From positions 186,001 to 250,000 of the forward strand of contig DAOKYU010000001.1 in the NCBI GenBank assembly GCA_035325995.1: a DNA stretch of 64,000 nt. Reading direction: 5' to 3'. This DNA is from Thermodesulfobacteriota bacterium (GTDB lineage: Bacteria; Desulfobacterota_D; UBA1144; Nemesobacterales; UBA2774). Shown one piece after another: positions 53,811 to 63,604 of this stretch (position 1 is its first letter; every line of letters starts with the position of its first letter). A program made the translations under genes and the position numbers. The notes under the pieces were generated by a model. That model did not search any database, was not told the DNA's origin, and saw only the letters and a list, made by a program, of their open reading frames with translations.

Positions 53811-55430
53811 ATGAAGATATCTTCAGTCCTTCTGACCACCGTGGCCTGCGTCGTGCTTGTGCTGCCCCGGATAGCTTCGGGACAGACGACTCCGGGAATC
53901 CCAGAGTCGATTACGACGCCCGACACGGTCGAGACAAGGATCGGTACGCTCGAGTTCAAGGACGGCGCGCCGAGCGCGGAAACCGCGCAGAAGGTCTACG
54001 ACACCGTGGACTTTACCCGCGCCTTGAACGTGTTCAACAACAGCTTCCGGGGCGCATCTGCTTACGCGATCCGGGAAGGCTTCCTCAGCATCGGTGCGCA
54101 AGACAACATGGTCGTTGTCTTTTCCGAACTGCTGGATTCGAACTCGCTGTTCCTGACGGGCAACGCCGACACGGTCTATTACATTGCATTCGTCGACCTG
54201 ACGAAAGGGCCGATGGTGGTCGAACAGCCACCGCTGGGGCTTGGCACCATCAACGACATGTGGTTTTCGTGGATTATCGACGTCGGTTTTCCCGGCCCCG
54301 ATCGAGGCCGCGGTGGAAAATACCTGCTCGTGCCGCCAGGCTACGACGGGCCGCTCCCTGAAGGCGGCTTTTACATCGCGCGGTCGAGCACGAACCGGGC
54401 TCTGTATGCTGTTCGCGCATTCCTTACTGATAACGATCCCAAGCCGACCGTCGATAACATCAAGAAGAACCTCAAGATCTATCCGTACACACCTGGCGGC
54501 TATGGCACGAGCATAGCCACGGCGCTTGAAGGCGAGGTCGAGCTTGCGGCCAATCCGCCTGTCCCGGAGACGAAGTTCGTCGAGGCGAGCGGGAAAGCCT
54601 TTAACACGATTCCTCCCAACGATTACTCGTTCTTCGAGATGATCAACGCCAACGTCCAGCAGGAGCCGGCTGACAGCTATGATGTGGAGCTCGCGGGGCA
54701 AATGGCCGCCATCGGCATCGTGAAAGGCAAGGAGTTCAAGCCTGATGAACGGATGAAGAAGATTCTCACCGACGCAGCCGCGGTGGGGAATGCTTTCGGA
54801 CGGGTGCTCAACTGGCGTTTCAGCGAGGTGCATCCCGATTGGGCCTACTATCCCAACTCGCAGTGGGGCACCATGCTGTGGCAAGGCGGTGCCTTCTTCG
54901 AAACGCCGCCGCCGCTCTTCGAAGACGGCATGTTCAAGCCATTCCCGCCGACCGGCGCACGCACGCTCGATTCGCGGACGGCGTTTTACTATGCCTATAC
55001 CCTGGACTCCCCGGGTATGATCATGCGGATCCCGGACGTCGGCTCCCAATATCTCATGACATTCCTGGACGGGGGGAAGAATCCCTTCGACGGCGCCAAG
55101 ACGTACAAGGTAACACTGCCGAAGGACATTCCCGCGGCCAAATTCTGGTCGCTCACGGTATACGACAGCCAGACCCGCTCGATGCTGCAGACGCCGCAGA
55201 AATATCCGCGCGCCGGCAGTCAGAGCTATCCGTCACCTGCCGCCGAGCCAAGCAAGGACGGCTCGACGACGATCTACTTCAGTTCTGAACAGCCCGAGGG
55301 GGTCAAGCCCGGCAACTGGATCCAGACCATGCCCGGCAAGGATTGGTTCGTGATTCTGCGTCTCTACAGCCCGCTCGAACCCTTCTTTACAAAGAAGTGG
55401 AGGCCGACTGAGATCGAGCTTGTTAAGTGA
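53811..55430 (+). CDS. DUF1254/DUF1214-domain exported protein
   Basis: 539 residues: signal peptide (to ASGQ), DUF1254-like N-terminal part (TLEFKDGAPSAETAQKVYD, FGVIS-type insertion; DTVYYIAFVDLTKGPMVV) and DUF1214-like C-terminal part (AKFWSLTVYDSQTRSMLQT, GNWIQTMPGKDWFVILRLYSP). Enzymatic role is unknown, though such genes are common beside sulfatases. RBS GAGGAAGAG precedes the ATG. Codon use looks less AUA/AGG-rich than the rest of the window, hinting at acquisition by transfer. Confidence 0.85.
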   Translation: MKISSVLLTTVACVVLVLPRIASGQTTPGIPESITTPDTVETRIGTLEFKDGAPSAETAQKVYDTVDFTRALNVFNNSFRGASAYAIREGFLSIGAQDNMVVVFSELLDSNSLFLTGNADTVYYIAFVDLTKGPMVVEQPPLGLGTINDMWFSWIIDVGFPGPDRGRGGKYLLVPPGYDGPLPEGGFYIARSSTNRALYAVRAFLTDNDPKPTVDNIKKNLKIYPYTPGGYGTSIATALEGEVELAANPPVPETKFVEASGKAFNTIPPNDYSFFEMINANVQQEPADSYDVELAGQMAAIGIVKGKEFKPDERMKKILTDAAAVGNAFGRVLNWRFSEVHPDWAYYPNSQWGTMLWQGGAFFETPPPLFEDGMFKPFPPTGARTLDSRTAFYYAYTLDSPGMIMRIPDVGSQYLMTFLDGGKNPFDGAKTYKVTLPKDIPAAKFWSLTVYDSQTRSMLQTPQKYPRAGSQSYPSPAAEPSKDGSTTIYFSSEQPEGVKPGNWIQTMPGKDWFVILRLYSPLEPFFTKKWRPTEIELVK

Positions 55431-55440
55431 GTGAGGAAAT

Positions 55441-55662
55441 ATGTCGAATGCTACATCGATTTTGTTCCTGGCCGTTCTCGTAATTGTATCGGTGACGCTG
55501 TACTTCCAGAACGAGTCGCCCGGCCCCGACAAGGAATCGAACTGGCTGCCCGCTCCGAAAGGCGATTTCATAGCGATGCTGCGCATGTACTGGCCGAAGC
55601 CCGGGGATCCATCGATCCTTAACGGAACCTGGACGCCGCCGGCGGTGGAAAAAGTGAATTAG
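55441..55662 (+). CDS. Small membrane-anchored DUF1214-tail protein
   Basis: 73 residues: one N-terminal helix (SILFLAVLVIVSVTLYF) followed by the DUF1214 tail ESNWLPAPKGDFIAMLRMYW. This tail is normally the end of a ~350-500-residue protein; here it stands alone, 10 bp after the DUF1254/DUF1214 gene, which has its own tail. It may be a functional microprotein or a decayed gene kept by its signal-like helix. Confidence 0.55.
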   Translation: MSNATSILFLAVLVIVSVTLYFQNESPGPDKESNWLPAPKGDFIAMLRMYWPKPGDPSILNGTWTPPAVEKVN

Positions 55663-55859
55663 TCGTTTTTGAGTTAGGTGCCGATGCGGCGGCACAGGGC
55701 TGAAAATGACAGATTAAACAAAGAATTATAAGGAGAGCATTGAAAAACTGTGGTTCTTTGTTATTAGAGCGTGGTCTAGGTGCGGGGTGGCAATAACTGC
55801 TCTATGTCTTGATTTTTTGTTATTGCAAAAGTCAGAGAATCAACAATCCGGAGGATATA

Positions 55860-58406
55860 ATGAAAATTCAATCGAGGATTGCAGGGTTTGCAGTAATTAC
55901 TTTTTTATGTGTTTTATGTGTCTTGATTCTGGCGGCATCTCTTCGGGCGGCGGCCGATGAGGTAACCGGCACTCTTGGCTCGCCCGATGCTACGATGACG
56001 ATCGGCGGTAAGGTATTGCCGGCCCCCGAGCTTCCGTTCGGCGGGGTTATCAAGGACGACGCGCTGCAGTCGACCCCGTGGTGGGCGCCGCGAATCACAC
56101 CGCCCGAGGGTGCGCCGAATGTTCTCTTGATAATAACCGACGACGCCGGATTCGGCGTGCCGAGCACATTCGGCGGAGTCATTCCAACGCCTACGATGGA
56201 CGGGGTCGCAAGTGAAGGCCTCCGTTATAACCGTGTCTTCTCTACAGCACTGTGCTCGCCGACGCGCGCCGCGCTCATCACCGGGCGCAATCACCACTCG
56301 GCGGGATTCGGCGTTATATCCGAGCAGTCCACCGGATTCCCCGGCTATAACAGCATCATAGAACCGGACAAGGCCACGATTGGGCGCGTCCTGCTCGACA
56401 ACGGTTACGCCACGTCGTGGTTCGGCAAGGACCACAACACGCCGGCCTTCGCGGCCAGCCAGGTGGGGCCGTTCGACCAGTGGCCTACCGGAATGGGCTT
56501 CGAATACTTCTACGGCTTTGTCGGCGGGGACGCCAACCAGTGGGAGCCGAATCTATTCCGAAACACGACGCAAATTTATCCTTTCAAGGGACAGGAAGGG
56601 TCGTGGAACCTCGTCACGGCAATGGCCGATGACGCCATCGACTGGATGACGCGCATGCACCAGACCGACCCCTCGAAGCCTCTCTTCATAAAGTACGCCC
56701 CGGGCGCCACACACGCGCCTCACCACCCGACACGGGAGTGGATAGACAAGATCCACGAGATGCATCTTTTCGACGACGGGTACGAGAAGCTCCGGGAGCG
56801 CATCTTCGAGAACCAGAAGCGGCTCGGCGTGATCCCCCAGGATGCGAAGCTCACGCCCTGGCCGAAGGAAATCCTTAAGCCCTGGGACGAGCTCAGCCCG
56901 GAGGAAAAGAAGCTCTTCATTCGCCAGGTCGAAGTCTTTGCCGCATTCGCCGCCTATAACGACCACGAGATAGGGCGCGTGATACAGGCCTTCGAAGAGC
57001 TCGGGCGGCTCGACAACACGCTCATCATCTACATAAACGGCGATAACGGCACCAGCGCCGAGGGAGGGCCGCTCGGCACGCCGAACGAAGTCGCGTTCTT
57101 TAACGGCGTCACCGTGCCGGTCGACGTACAGATGAAATTTTATGACGCGTGGGGCACTGAAAAGACCTACAATCACATGTCCGCCGGCTGGTCGTGGGCG
57201 TTCGACACGCCGTTCGACTGGTTCAAGCAGAATGCGTCCAGACTCGGCGGCGTCAACCAGAACATGGTGGTGTCGTGGCCGGCGCGCATCAAGGACAAGG
57301 GGGCGCTCCGCGAACAGTTCATTCACGTGATCGACGTTATGCCGACTATACTCGAAGCGGCCGGAATCCAGACGCCCAAGGTGCTGGATGGGGTCAGGCA
57401 GGCGCCGATCGAGGGCACGAGCTTCCTCTATACATTCGACGTGAAGAACGCAAAGGCGCCGTCGAGGCACCGTACGCAGTACTTCGAAATGATGGGCCAG
57501 TGGGCGCTTTACCACGACGGCTGGCTCCTTAGCACCAAGGTTAACCGCGCGCCGTGGCAGGCTTTCGGCCCGGCGAATCCCGATCCTCTGAATAACCAGG
57601 TGTTCCAGCTCTACGATCTGACCGGGGATTTCAACCAGGCCAACGACATAGCTGCGGAGCATCCGGACAAGGTCGAGGAGATGCAGAAGATGTTCGTCGA
57701 GGAAGCGAAGAAATATCAGGTCTTCCCGCTGGATGCGTCTGTGGCGGCCCGAATCGTCGCGCCGCGTCCGAACATCACCGCCGGGCGAACGGAGTTCGTT
57801 TACACGCGGCCTATGACGGGGTTGCCGCAGGGCGACTCGCCGTTTCTCCTGAACACCTCGTACACCATCACCGCCGATATCGACGTGCCCGAGGACGGCG
57901 CCGAGGGGATGATTCTGACCTCGGGCGGACGATTCGCCGGATACGGCTTCTACCTCCTCAAAGGCAAGCCGGTGTTCCTGTGGAACCTTCTCGACCTGAA
58001 GCGGATAAAGTGGGAAAGCCAGGAAGCTCTCGCGCCGGGCAAGCACACGCTGGAGTTCGATTTCAGGTATGACGGCACCGGCAGCGGCACGCTTGCGTAC
58101 AACAGCTTCAGCGGCGTCGGCCAGTCCGGCACAGGCACGCTGAAGGTGGACGGCAAGGAAGTGCAGACGATCAAAATGGAGCACACGCTGCCGATGATAC
58201 TGCAGTGGGACGAGAGCTTCGATATCGGCTCCGACACGCTCACAGGCGTGAACGACGAGGATTATCAGCCGCCGTTCCCGCTGACGGCCGGGCTCGACAA
58301 GCTGACGATCAGGATCGATCGCCCGAAGCTTTCGCCCGAAGATATCAAGAAGCTCGAAAAAGCGGAGGCCGAGGCGCGCGATGGTGCGGAGCCTGCGCAT
58401 CAGTAG
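55860..58406 (+). CDS. Exported arylsulfatase
   Basis: 848 residues; hydrolyses sulfate esters in the periplasm or outside the cell. Signal peptide at the start, then Ca-binding DD in IITDDAGFGVPS, the formylglycine motif CSPTRAALITGR (Cys about 131, to be converted by a maturase not seen here), and the second metal site GDNG near 394. A C-terminal extension of about 250 residues is beta-rich (laminin-G-like), as in the long mycobacterial-type arylsulfatases. ATG at 55860 follows GGAGG. The codon pattern is like that of the DUF1254 gene. Confidence 0.9.
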   Translation: MKIQSRIAGFAVITFLCVLCVLILAASLRAAADEVTGTLGSPDATMTIGGKVLPAPELPFGGVIKDDALQSTPWWAPRITPPEGAPNVLLIITDDAGFGVPSTFGGVIPTPTMDGVASEGLRYNRVFSTALCSPTRAALITGRNHHSAGFGVISEQSTGFPGYNSIIEPDKATIGRVLLDNGYATSWFGKDHNTPAFAASQVGPFDQWPTGMGFEYFYGFVGGDANQWEPNLFRNTTQIYPFKGQEGSWNLVTAMADDAIDWMTRMHQTDPSKPLFIKYAPGATHAPHHPTREWIDKIHEMHLFDDGYEKLRERIFENQKRLGVIPQDAKLTPWPKEILKPWDELSPEEKKLFIRQVEVFAAFAAYNDHEIGRVIQAFEELGRLDNTLIIYINGDNGTSAEGGPLGTPNEVAFFNGVTVPVDVQMKFYDAWGTEKTYNHMSAGWSWAFDTPFDWFKQNASRLGGVNQNMVVSWPARIKDKGALREQFIHVIDVMPTILEAAGIQTPKVLDGVRQAPIEGTSFLYTFDVKNAKAPSRHRTQYFEMMGQWALYHDGWLLSTKVNRAPWQAFGPANPDPLNNQVFQLYDLTGDFNQANDIAAEHPDKVEEMQKMFVEEAKKYQVFPLDASVAARIVAPRPNITAGRTEFVYTRPMTGLPQGDSPFLLNTSYTITADIDVPEDGAEGMILTSGGRFAGYGFYLLKGKPVFLWNLLDLKRIKWESQEALAPGKHTLEFDFRYDGTGSGTLAYNSFSGVGQSGTGTLKVDGKEVQTIKMEHTLPMILQWDESFDIGSDTLTGVNDEDYQPPFPLTAGLDKLTIRIDRPKLSPEDIKKLEKAEAEARDGAEPAHQ

Positions 58407-58560
58407 TCAGTCAGGCGTTGACAAGTCATATAAAGAGAATTGCTGCCGTTTCGGCTGTGTGTCTTGCCGGGTAAACGAAGGGGCTATTCGAGAATGCACG
58501 GCCGAAACGGTATGAAAATCTTACGCGCTCCATGATTCGCGGAATATCTTAAGGGGATAT

Positions 58561-59613
58561 ATGTCGAAATTAAATCTCTATAGTCGGGGCCTCGTTATTG
58601 CCGGCGCCGCTGTTTTGTTTCTGATTTCGGGAGCCGGTGATGTATATAGCCAATGCGGCGCTCTGTGCACGCACGAGCGGACGGACGGTCAATCGACCAA
58701 AGGCGATTCTGTGCTTCTGCCGTCATTCGACGTTGCTTTGGAAGATGACATGAATAACGATACCGCCGAGGGGATTCTCCTCGTCGCGGCGGACGGCTCC
58801 GCCGCAGGGAACAAACAGTTCTACGCACAAGCGGATAAAACCACGACCGGTTCAACATTCATCGAAGCGCCTTCGGACAAGTGGCAGTTCGCGATTATCC
58901 CCTATCTCTGGCTGATGGGAATAAACGGGAAAACCACGATCAAGGGCAGGACTGCGAATCTGGATGTTTCCTTCGGCGATATATGGGACAACCTCGACTT
59001 CGCGGCCGAGGTTCATATCGAGACATGGAAGGACAGGTACGGGTTTTTCATAGACACGAGCTACGCGAAAATAGCGATGAAGGATAACGTCGATCTCAGG
59101 TTCGATAATACCCTGAGCGCGAAATTCGTAACGAAATTCTTCCTCGGTGAATTCGGTGGGTTCTACAGGCTGGGAACGTGGCAGCCGGGGGGTGGAGCCG
59201 GGAGTTATAAAAGCAAAACAAACACTTCCCTGACGTTCGACCTGATAGGCGGAGGACGCTACTGGTATCTCAAGAACGAGCTCGACATAAAGGGACCTTT
59301 CGGCGTGAACCCTAACGTAAGCGACAGCCAGAGCTGGTTCGATTTCATAGCCGGCGGGCGCGCGAATCTTGCCATAAACAAATTTTTTATCCAGCTGAGG
59401 AGCGATGTAGGCGGGTTCGGTCTCGGCTTTTCGTCGGACATATCGTGGAATATCGCCGGATATATCGGTTATGAGCTCCCATGGTACCGGATAACTCCTA
59501 TAATCGGCTACAGGGCCCTCTACGATAAATACGAGAACGGGAGCGGCGACAACCGCTTCGTATGGGACGCGTGGATCCATGGCCCGCAGGTAGGCGTCGC
59601 GTTCCAGTTCTAG
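58561..59613 (+). CDS. Outer-membrane beta-barrel protein of unknown function
   Basis: 350 residues: signal peptide (to VYSQC), a ~70-residue disordered-looking part, then barrel-like sequence with alternating aromatic and polar residues (FAIIPYLWLMGINGKTTI, RNELDIKGPF-type strands, GYIGYELPWYRI) ending in VGVAFQF, the canonical outer-membrane C-terminal Phe. Close to a group of uncharacterised OMP-like proteins. Confidence 0.65.
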   Translation: MSKLNLYSRGLVIAGAAVLFLISGAGDVYSQCGALCTHERTDGQSTKGDSVLLPSFDVALEDDMNNDTAEGILLVAADGSAAGNKQFYAQADKTTTGSTFIEAPSDKWQFAIIPYLWLMGINGKTTIKGRTANLDVSFGDIWDNLDFAAEVHIETWKDRYGFFIDTSYAKIAMKDNVDLRFDNTLSAKFVTKFFLGEFGGFYRLGTWQPGGGAGSYKSKTNTSLTFDLIGGGRYWYLKNELDIKGPFGVNPNVSDSQSWFDFIAGGRANLAINKFFIQLRSDVGGFGLGFSSDISWNIAGYIGYELPWYRITPIIGYRALYDKYENGSGDNRFVWDAWIHGPQVGVAFQF

Positions 59614-59792
59614 CTTTTGTGTCGTTCATACGAGAAGTGAATCATAGGATTATAAATCGACCATGATTCTAATAGTGAGCGTCCCCGTTCGGCCTGCTTG
59701 ACGGTGGGGAGGAATTGAACCATCATAAATGTCTCTTGCCTGAAGAGTTGCGGGTACAAGGGAATTAACTTTATCGAGAGTGACAGCTCCTG

Positions 59793-62144
59793 TTGAGAAA
59801 TTCGAAACTGGCTATCGGCCTGGTGCTGGTTGTCGTTCTTGTCGCCGGATTTCTGGCGGTAAAGGGCCCGTCTTATTTTGGGGCCGATGAGGTAAAACAT
59901 CCCGCAACTTCGTCTGTATATACGAAGAGCCCGGCTCCCGAGCCGCAGTTTACCGGCGGCAAGGTTTGCGCACGGTGTCATCAAAGCGAGTACGACCAAT
60001 GGCTCGGCTCACACCACGACCTTGCCATGCAGGAGGCGGAGGGTGGGACCGTTCTCGGGGATTTCGGCGGGGCGGAATTCGATTACTACGGCCGGAAGAC
60101 CCGGTTTTACATGCAGGACGACAAGTTCATGGTCGAGACGGACGGGCCCGACGGTAAGCCCGACGAGTACGAAATAAAGTACACGTTTGGCGTGTATCCG
60201 CTGCAGCAATATCTCGTCGAATTCCCCGGCGGGCGGCTCCAGACCCTCGGCATTGCGTGGGACAGCAGGCCCGCGGGCGACGGCGGCCAGCGCTGGTTTC
60301 ATCTCTACCCGGATCGGGAGATCGTTCATACCGATACGCTTCACTGGACCGGGATAGACCAGAACTGGAACCACATGTGCGCCGAGTGCCACTCTACCGA
60401 CCTCAGGAAGAATTACGACCTCGAAACGAATACCTATAAAACATCCTGGTCCGAAATAGATGTTTCCTGTGAAGCGTGTCATGGCCCGGGGTCGGAGCAC
60501 GTGAAATGGGCCGAGTCAAAAAACTCCGGCGAGGCTCCCGGCAACGGGCTCGTCGTTAATCTCGGCGAAAGAAAAGGGGTAGTCTGGAATATCGATGCTA
60601 TATCGGGGAACGCCATCAGGAGCCGTCCGATCGGCGGGCATAAGGAGGTGGACGTCTGCGCGCAGTGTCATTCGAGGAGAAGTGCGATAGCTGAAGATTA
60701 TTTCCACGGTGAGAGCTTTCTCGACAGCTACATGCCTTCACTATTGGACGAAGGGGTCTACTATCCGGACGGGCAGATACAGGCTGAGGATTACGAGTAC
60801 GGCTCGTTTGTTCAGAGCAAGATGTATCACGAGGGGGTAACCTGCAGCGACTGTCATAATCCTCACAGCCTCGAGCTGAGGGCTGAGGGGAATGCGTTAT
60901 GCGGGGGGTGTCATTCGGCGGCAAAGTACGACACGCCGATGCATCACAATCACGAGATGGGCTCTGCGGGCGCAAACTGCGCCGCATGCCACATGTCCGA
61001 AACGATGTACATGCAGATCGACGGCCGCCGCGATCATAGTATCAGGATGCCGAGGCCCGACCTCACCGTTAAGATCGGTGTTCCCAACGCGTGCGGCAAG
61101 TGCCACGCGGACCGCTCTCCGGAATGGGCCGCGTCGGAGATATCGGGATGGAAAGGAAGCAGCGACACGGGTCATCAGGATTATGCAGAGGCTCTTCATG
61201 CCGGCCGGACCGGCGAAGCTGGAGCGGAAGGGCTCCTGGGGGATCTCGCCGGGAACGAAAGCGCGCCTTCGATTGCAAGGGCGACCGCGCTCAAGAATCT
61301 AGGGGGGTACCTGAGCCCTTCGTCGCTCGGCGTCATTGGAGAAGGCCTAAAAAGCGGCGACTCGCTGATGCGCGGGGCTGCACTCGATGCGCTTTATCAC
61401 GCGCCGCCCGAAACGAGGCTAGCGCTGGCGCTTCCCTTACTCAAGGATCCCGTACTCGGCGTGAGGATCAAGGCTGCATCAGTTCTTGCCGGGGTCCCCA
61501 AGGGAAATATGACTCCCGCACAGGTTCGGACGCTGAGCGACGGTTTTAGTGAATTCGTAAAATCGCAGATGGTTAGTGCCGACCGGCCGGAGTCGCACAT
61601 AAATCTCGGGCTTGCCTATACGGAGCTCGGACAATTCGCCGAAGCAGAGGAATCCTATAAAACCGCCATGAGGCTTTCTCCGTCATTTGCACCTGCTTAT
61701 GTTAACCTTGCCGACCTTTACAGGATGGAGGGCCGCGACGCAGAGGGGGAGGGGCTCCTCAGGAAAGCGATCGATATTTCGCCTGAGAATGCCGACGCCT
61801 ACCATGCGCTCGGGCTTCTTCTAATCAGACGGAAGAATGTGCCCGAGGCGATGAATGCCCTCTCAGAAGCCGTAAGGCTTAACCCGGAGAACGCCCGCTA
61901 CAGCTATGTTTATGCGGTGGCGCTCAACGAAACCGGCAAGCCGGACGATGCGCTGACGGTTCTCGAAGAGGCCAATTCGCGCAATCCGAATGACCGGGAA
62001 ACACTCTACGCCCTTACTTTATTCAACGCCAACTCCGGCGACCTCGGAGCGGCAAGAAGGTATGCCGAAAAACTTCACAAACTCTCGCCCGATGATCCTG
62101 CGGTCGAAAAACTTCTAAACGAACTTTCGGGAAGCGGCAACTAA
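59793..62144 (+). CDS. Octaheme cytochrome c with HEAT-like and TPR repeats
   Basis: 783 residues. An N-terminal membrane anchor or signal is followed by eight CXXCH motifs: CARCH, CAECH, CEACH, CAQCH, CSDCH, CGGCH, CAACH and CGKCH. The first lies in CARCHQSEYDQWLGSHHDLAM, typical of the cytochrome c554 group. Then come alpha-helical repeat segments (HEAT-like) and at least three TPR units (AYTELGQFAEAEESYKTAM and similar). Such fusions occur in several phyla; electron-transfer partners are unknown. TTG at 59793 is the best start, with a weak ribosome site. Confidence 0.85.
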   Translation: MRNSKLAIGLVLVVVLVAGFLAVKGPSYFGADEVKHPATSSVYTKSPAPEPQFTGGKVCARCHQSEYDQWLGSHHDLAMQEAEGGTVLGDFGGAEFDYYGRKTRFYMQDDKFMVETDGPDGKPDEYEIKYTFGVYPLQQYLVEFPGGRLQTLGIAWDSRPAGDGGQRWFHLYPDREIVHTDTLHWTGIDQNWNHMCAECHSTDLRKNYDLETNTYKTSWSEIDVSCEACHGPGSEHVKWAESKNSGEAPGNGLVVNLGERKGVVWNIDAISGNAIRSRPIGGHKEVDVCAQCHSRRSAIAEDYFHGESFLDSYMPSLLDEGVYYPDGQIQAEDYEYGSFVQSKMYHEGVTCSDCHNPHSLELRAEGNALCGGCHSAAKYDTPMHHNHEMGSAGANCAACHMSETMYMQIDGRRDHSIRMPRPDLTVKIGVPNACGKCHADRSPEWAASEISGWKGSSDTGHQDYAEALHAGRTGEAGAEGLLGDLAGNESAPSIARATALKNLGGYLSPSSLGVIGEGLKSGDSLMRGAALDALYHAPPETRLALALPLLKDPVLGVRIKAASVLAGVPKGNMTPAQVRTLSDGFSEFVKSQMVSADRPESHINLGLAYTELGQFAEAEESYKTAMRLSPSFAPAYVNLADLYRMEGRDAEGEGLLRKAIDISPENADAYHALGLLLIRRKNVPEAMNALSEAVRLNPENARYSYVYAVALNETGKPDDALTVLEEANSRNPNDRETLYALTLFNANSGDLGAARRYAEKLHKLSPDDPAVEKLLNELSGSGN

Positions 62145-62330
62145 ACCCATTGCGTGTTCCGTAAAGGGGTGAAATCACTGTATCCAGATCGTATTGAATA
62201 ATCCCGCTCGAAGTAATAAAATTACTGGCAAATAAACACAGCGGGATATCGTGGCTAGCCGGAACCTTGCAGATTTGTCTGCATCGCGGCGAGTCGGCGC
62301 TATATCGCCGTTGTGAGTTAATCTTCGATC

Positions 62331-63599
62331 ATGCTGAGTACTTTCCGTGCTGCCTTAATATTCATAACGCTGCTCGTTCTTTCCGGGTGCGCCGCGTCAT
62401 ACGACCCCCAGCCGCTCGGGGAATCGACTTTCCTCGAAAGGGCGCAGACGAAGAGCCGGGACGGTCTTACCGTAACGACGGCGGTATTGAGCCGTGACGA
62501 GAGCGAGGAAATATTCGGCGTCGACCTCGCCGCCAAAGGCGTGCAGCCCGTATGGATAGATATTGAAAACAAATCGAGCGTGCCGTACATGTTCATGCCC
62601 GTAGCCCTCGACCCCGGCTATTTCTCGCCGAACGAGGTTTCGTGGATGAACCATTTCAGGTTCGGCCGCTCGGCGAACAAGAAAATGGACGCCGTGTTCG
62701 ACGAGAACGCTATCGAGCTGGAATTCATACTGCCCGGCCACAGGCGTAAGGGATTCGTGTACACGAACCTCGACCCCGGCGTGAAATTCGTCAACGTTAC
62801 GCTTTACGAGGTGGAGAATACGGAAAATTTCTTTTTCTACTTCGAGGTGCCCGGGGTAACTCCGGATAACGAGCACGTGGATTTTTCGTCTCTCTACACG
62901 GACGAGGAGATTATACACGTGGAGACGGAGGAAGAGCTCCGGGAAGCGCTCGCCGCGCTCCCGTGCTGCACCGCGAGTGAGGACGGTACGGGACAGGGCG
63001 ATCCGATAAACGTTATTTTTGTCGGGAAGCCGAGCGACATAACGGCGGCTACTATCAAGCGAAGGTGGGACGTTGCGGAGGTCGAGAAAAAGAAATTCAG
63101 CATGGATTTGAACAAGGTGTTCTCGACGGCCAGATACAGGACTTTCCCGATGTCGAGCCTCTATACATACGGACGGAGGCAGGACTTCAGCCTCCAGAAG
63201 TCGCGAGCGAAAACGGGCTCAACGTACCGCCAGCGTAACACCCTCAGGGTGTGGCTCACCCCCATACGCTACAAGGGGATGACCGTATGGGCCGGCGCGG
63301 TAAGCCGCGACATAGGTTCCGATTTGAGAGTTAGAAAATACTGGTTCGTCGCCCAGGAGATAGATCCAAACATCGACGAGACGCGGGACTATATAGTGGA
63401 GGATATGGTGCTTTCCGGCAACGTCTACGAGCTAGGATTCATAAAGGGTATTCCTCCTGCGACCGAAGACGATCCCCACACTAATCTTTCGGGTCTCCCG
63501 TGGTGGTCCGACGGGAAGAGGGCGGTGCTCTTCTTCACAGACGAGCCGGTTCAGCTCGACGAAATGGTGATACTACCATGGGAGGACGCGGAGTATTGA
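62331..63599 (+). CDS. LssY_C-like lipoprotein
   Basis: 422 residues: lipobox VLSGC near residue 20. The C-terminal half resembles LssY_C domains (KRRWDVAEVEKKKFS, SLYTYGRRQDFSLQKSR, RNTLRVWLTPIRYKGMTVW). Its N-terminal half is repeated in the next gene, so the two are tandem paralogues. Function unknown. Confidence 0.75.
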   Translation: MLSTFRAALIFITLLVLSGCAASYDPQPLGESTFLERAQTKSRDGLTVTTAVLSRDESEEIFGVDLAAKGVQPVWIDIENKSSVPYMFMPVALDPGYFSPNEVSWMNHFRFGRSANKKMDAVFDENAIELEFILPGHRRKGFVYTNLDPGVKFVNVTLYEVENTENFFFYFEVPGVTPDNEHVDFSSLYTDEEIIHVETEEELREALAALPCCTASEDGTGQGDPINVIFVGKPSDITAATIKRRWDVAEVEKKKFSMDLNKVFSTARYRTFPMSSLYTYGRRQDFSLQKSRAKTGSTYRQRNTLRVWLTPIRYKGMTVWAGAVSRDIGSDLRVRKYWFVAQEIDPNIDETRDYIVEDMVLSGNVYELGFIKGIPPATEDDPHTNLSGLPWWSDGKRAVLFFTDEPVQLDEMVILPWEDAEY

Positions 63600-63604
63600 G
63601 CGCG

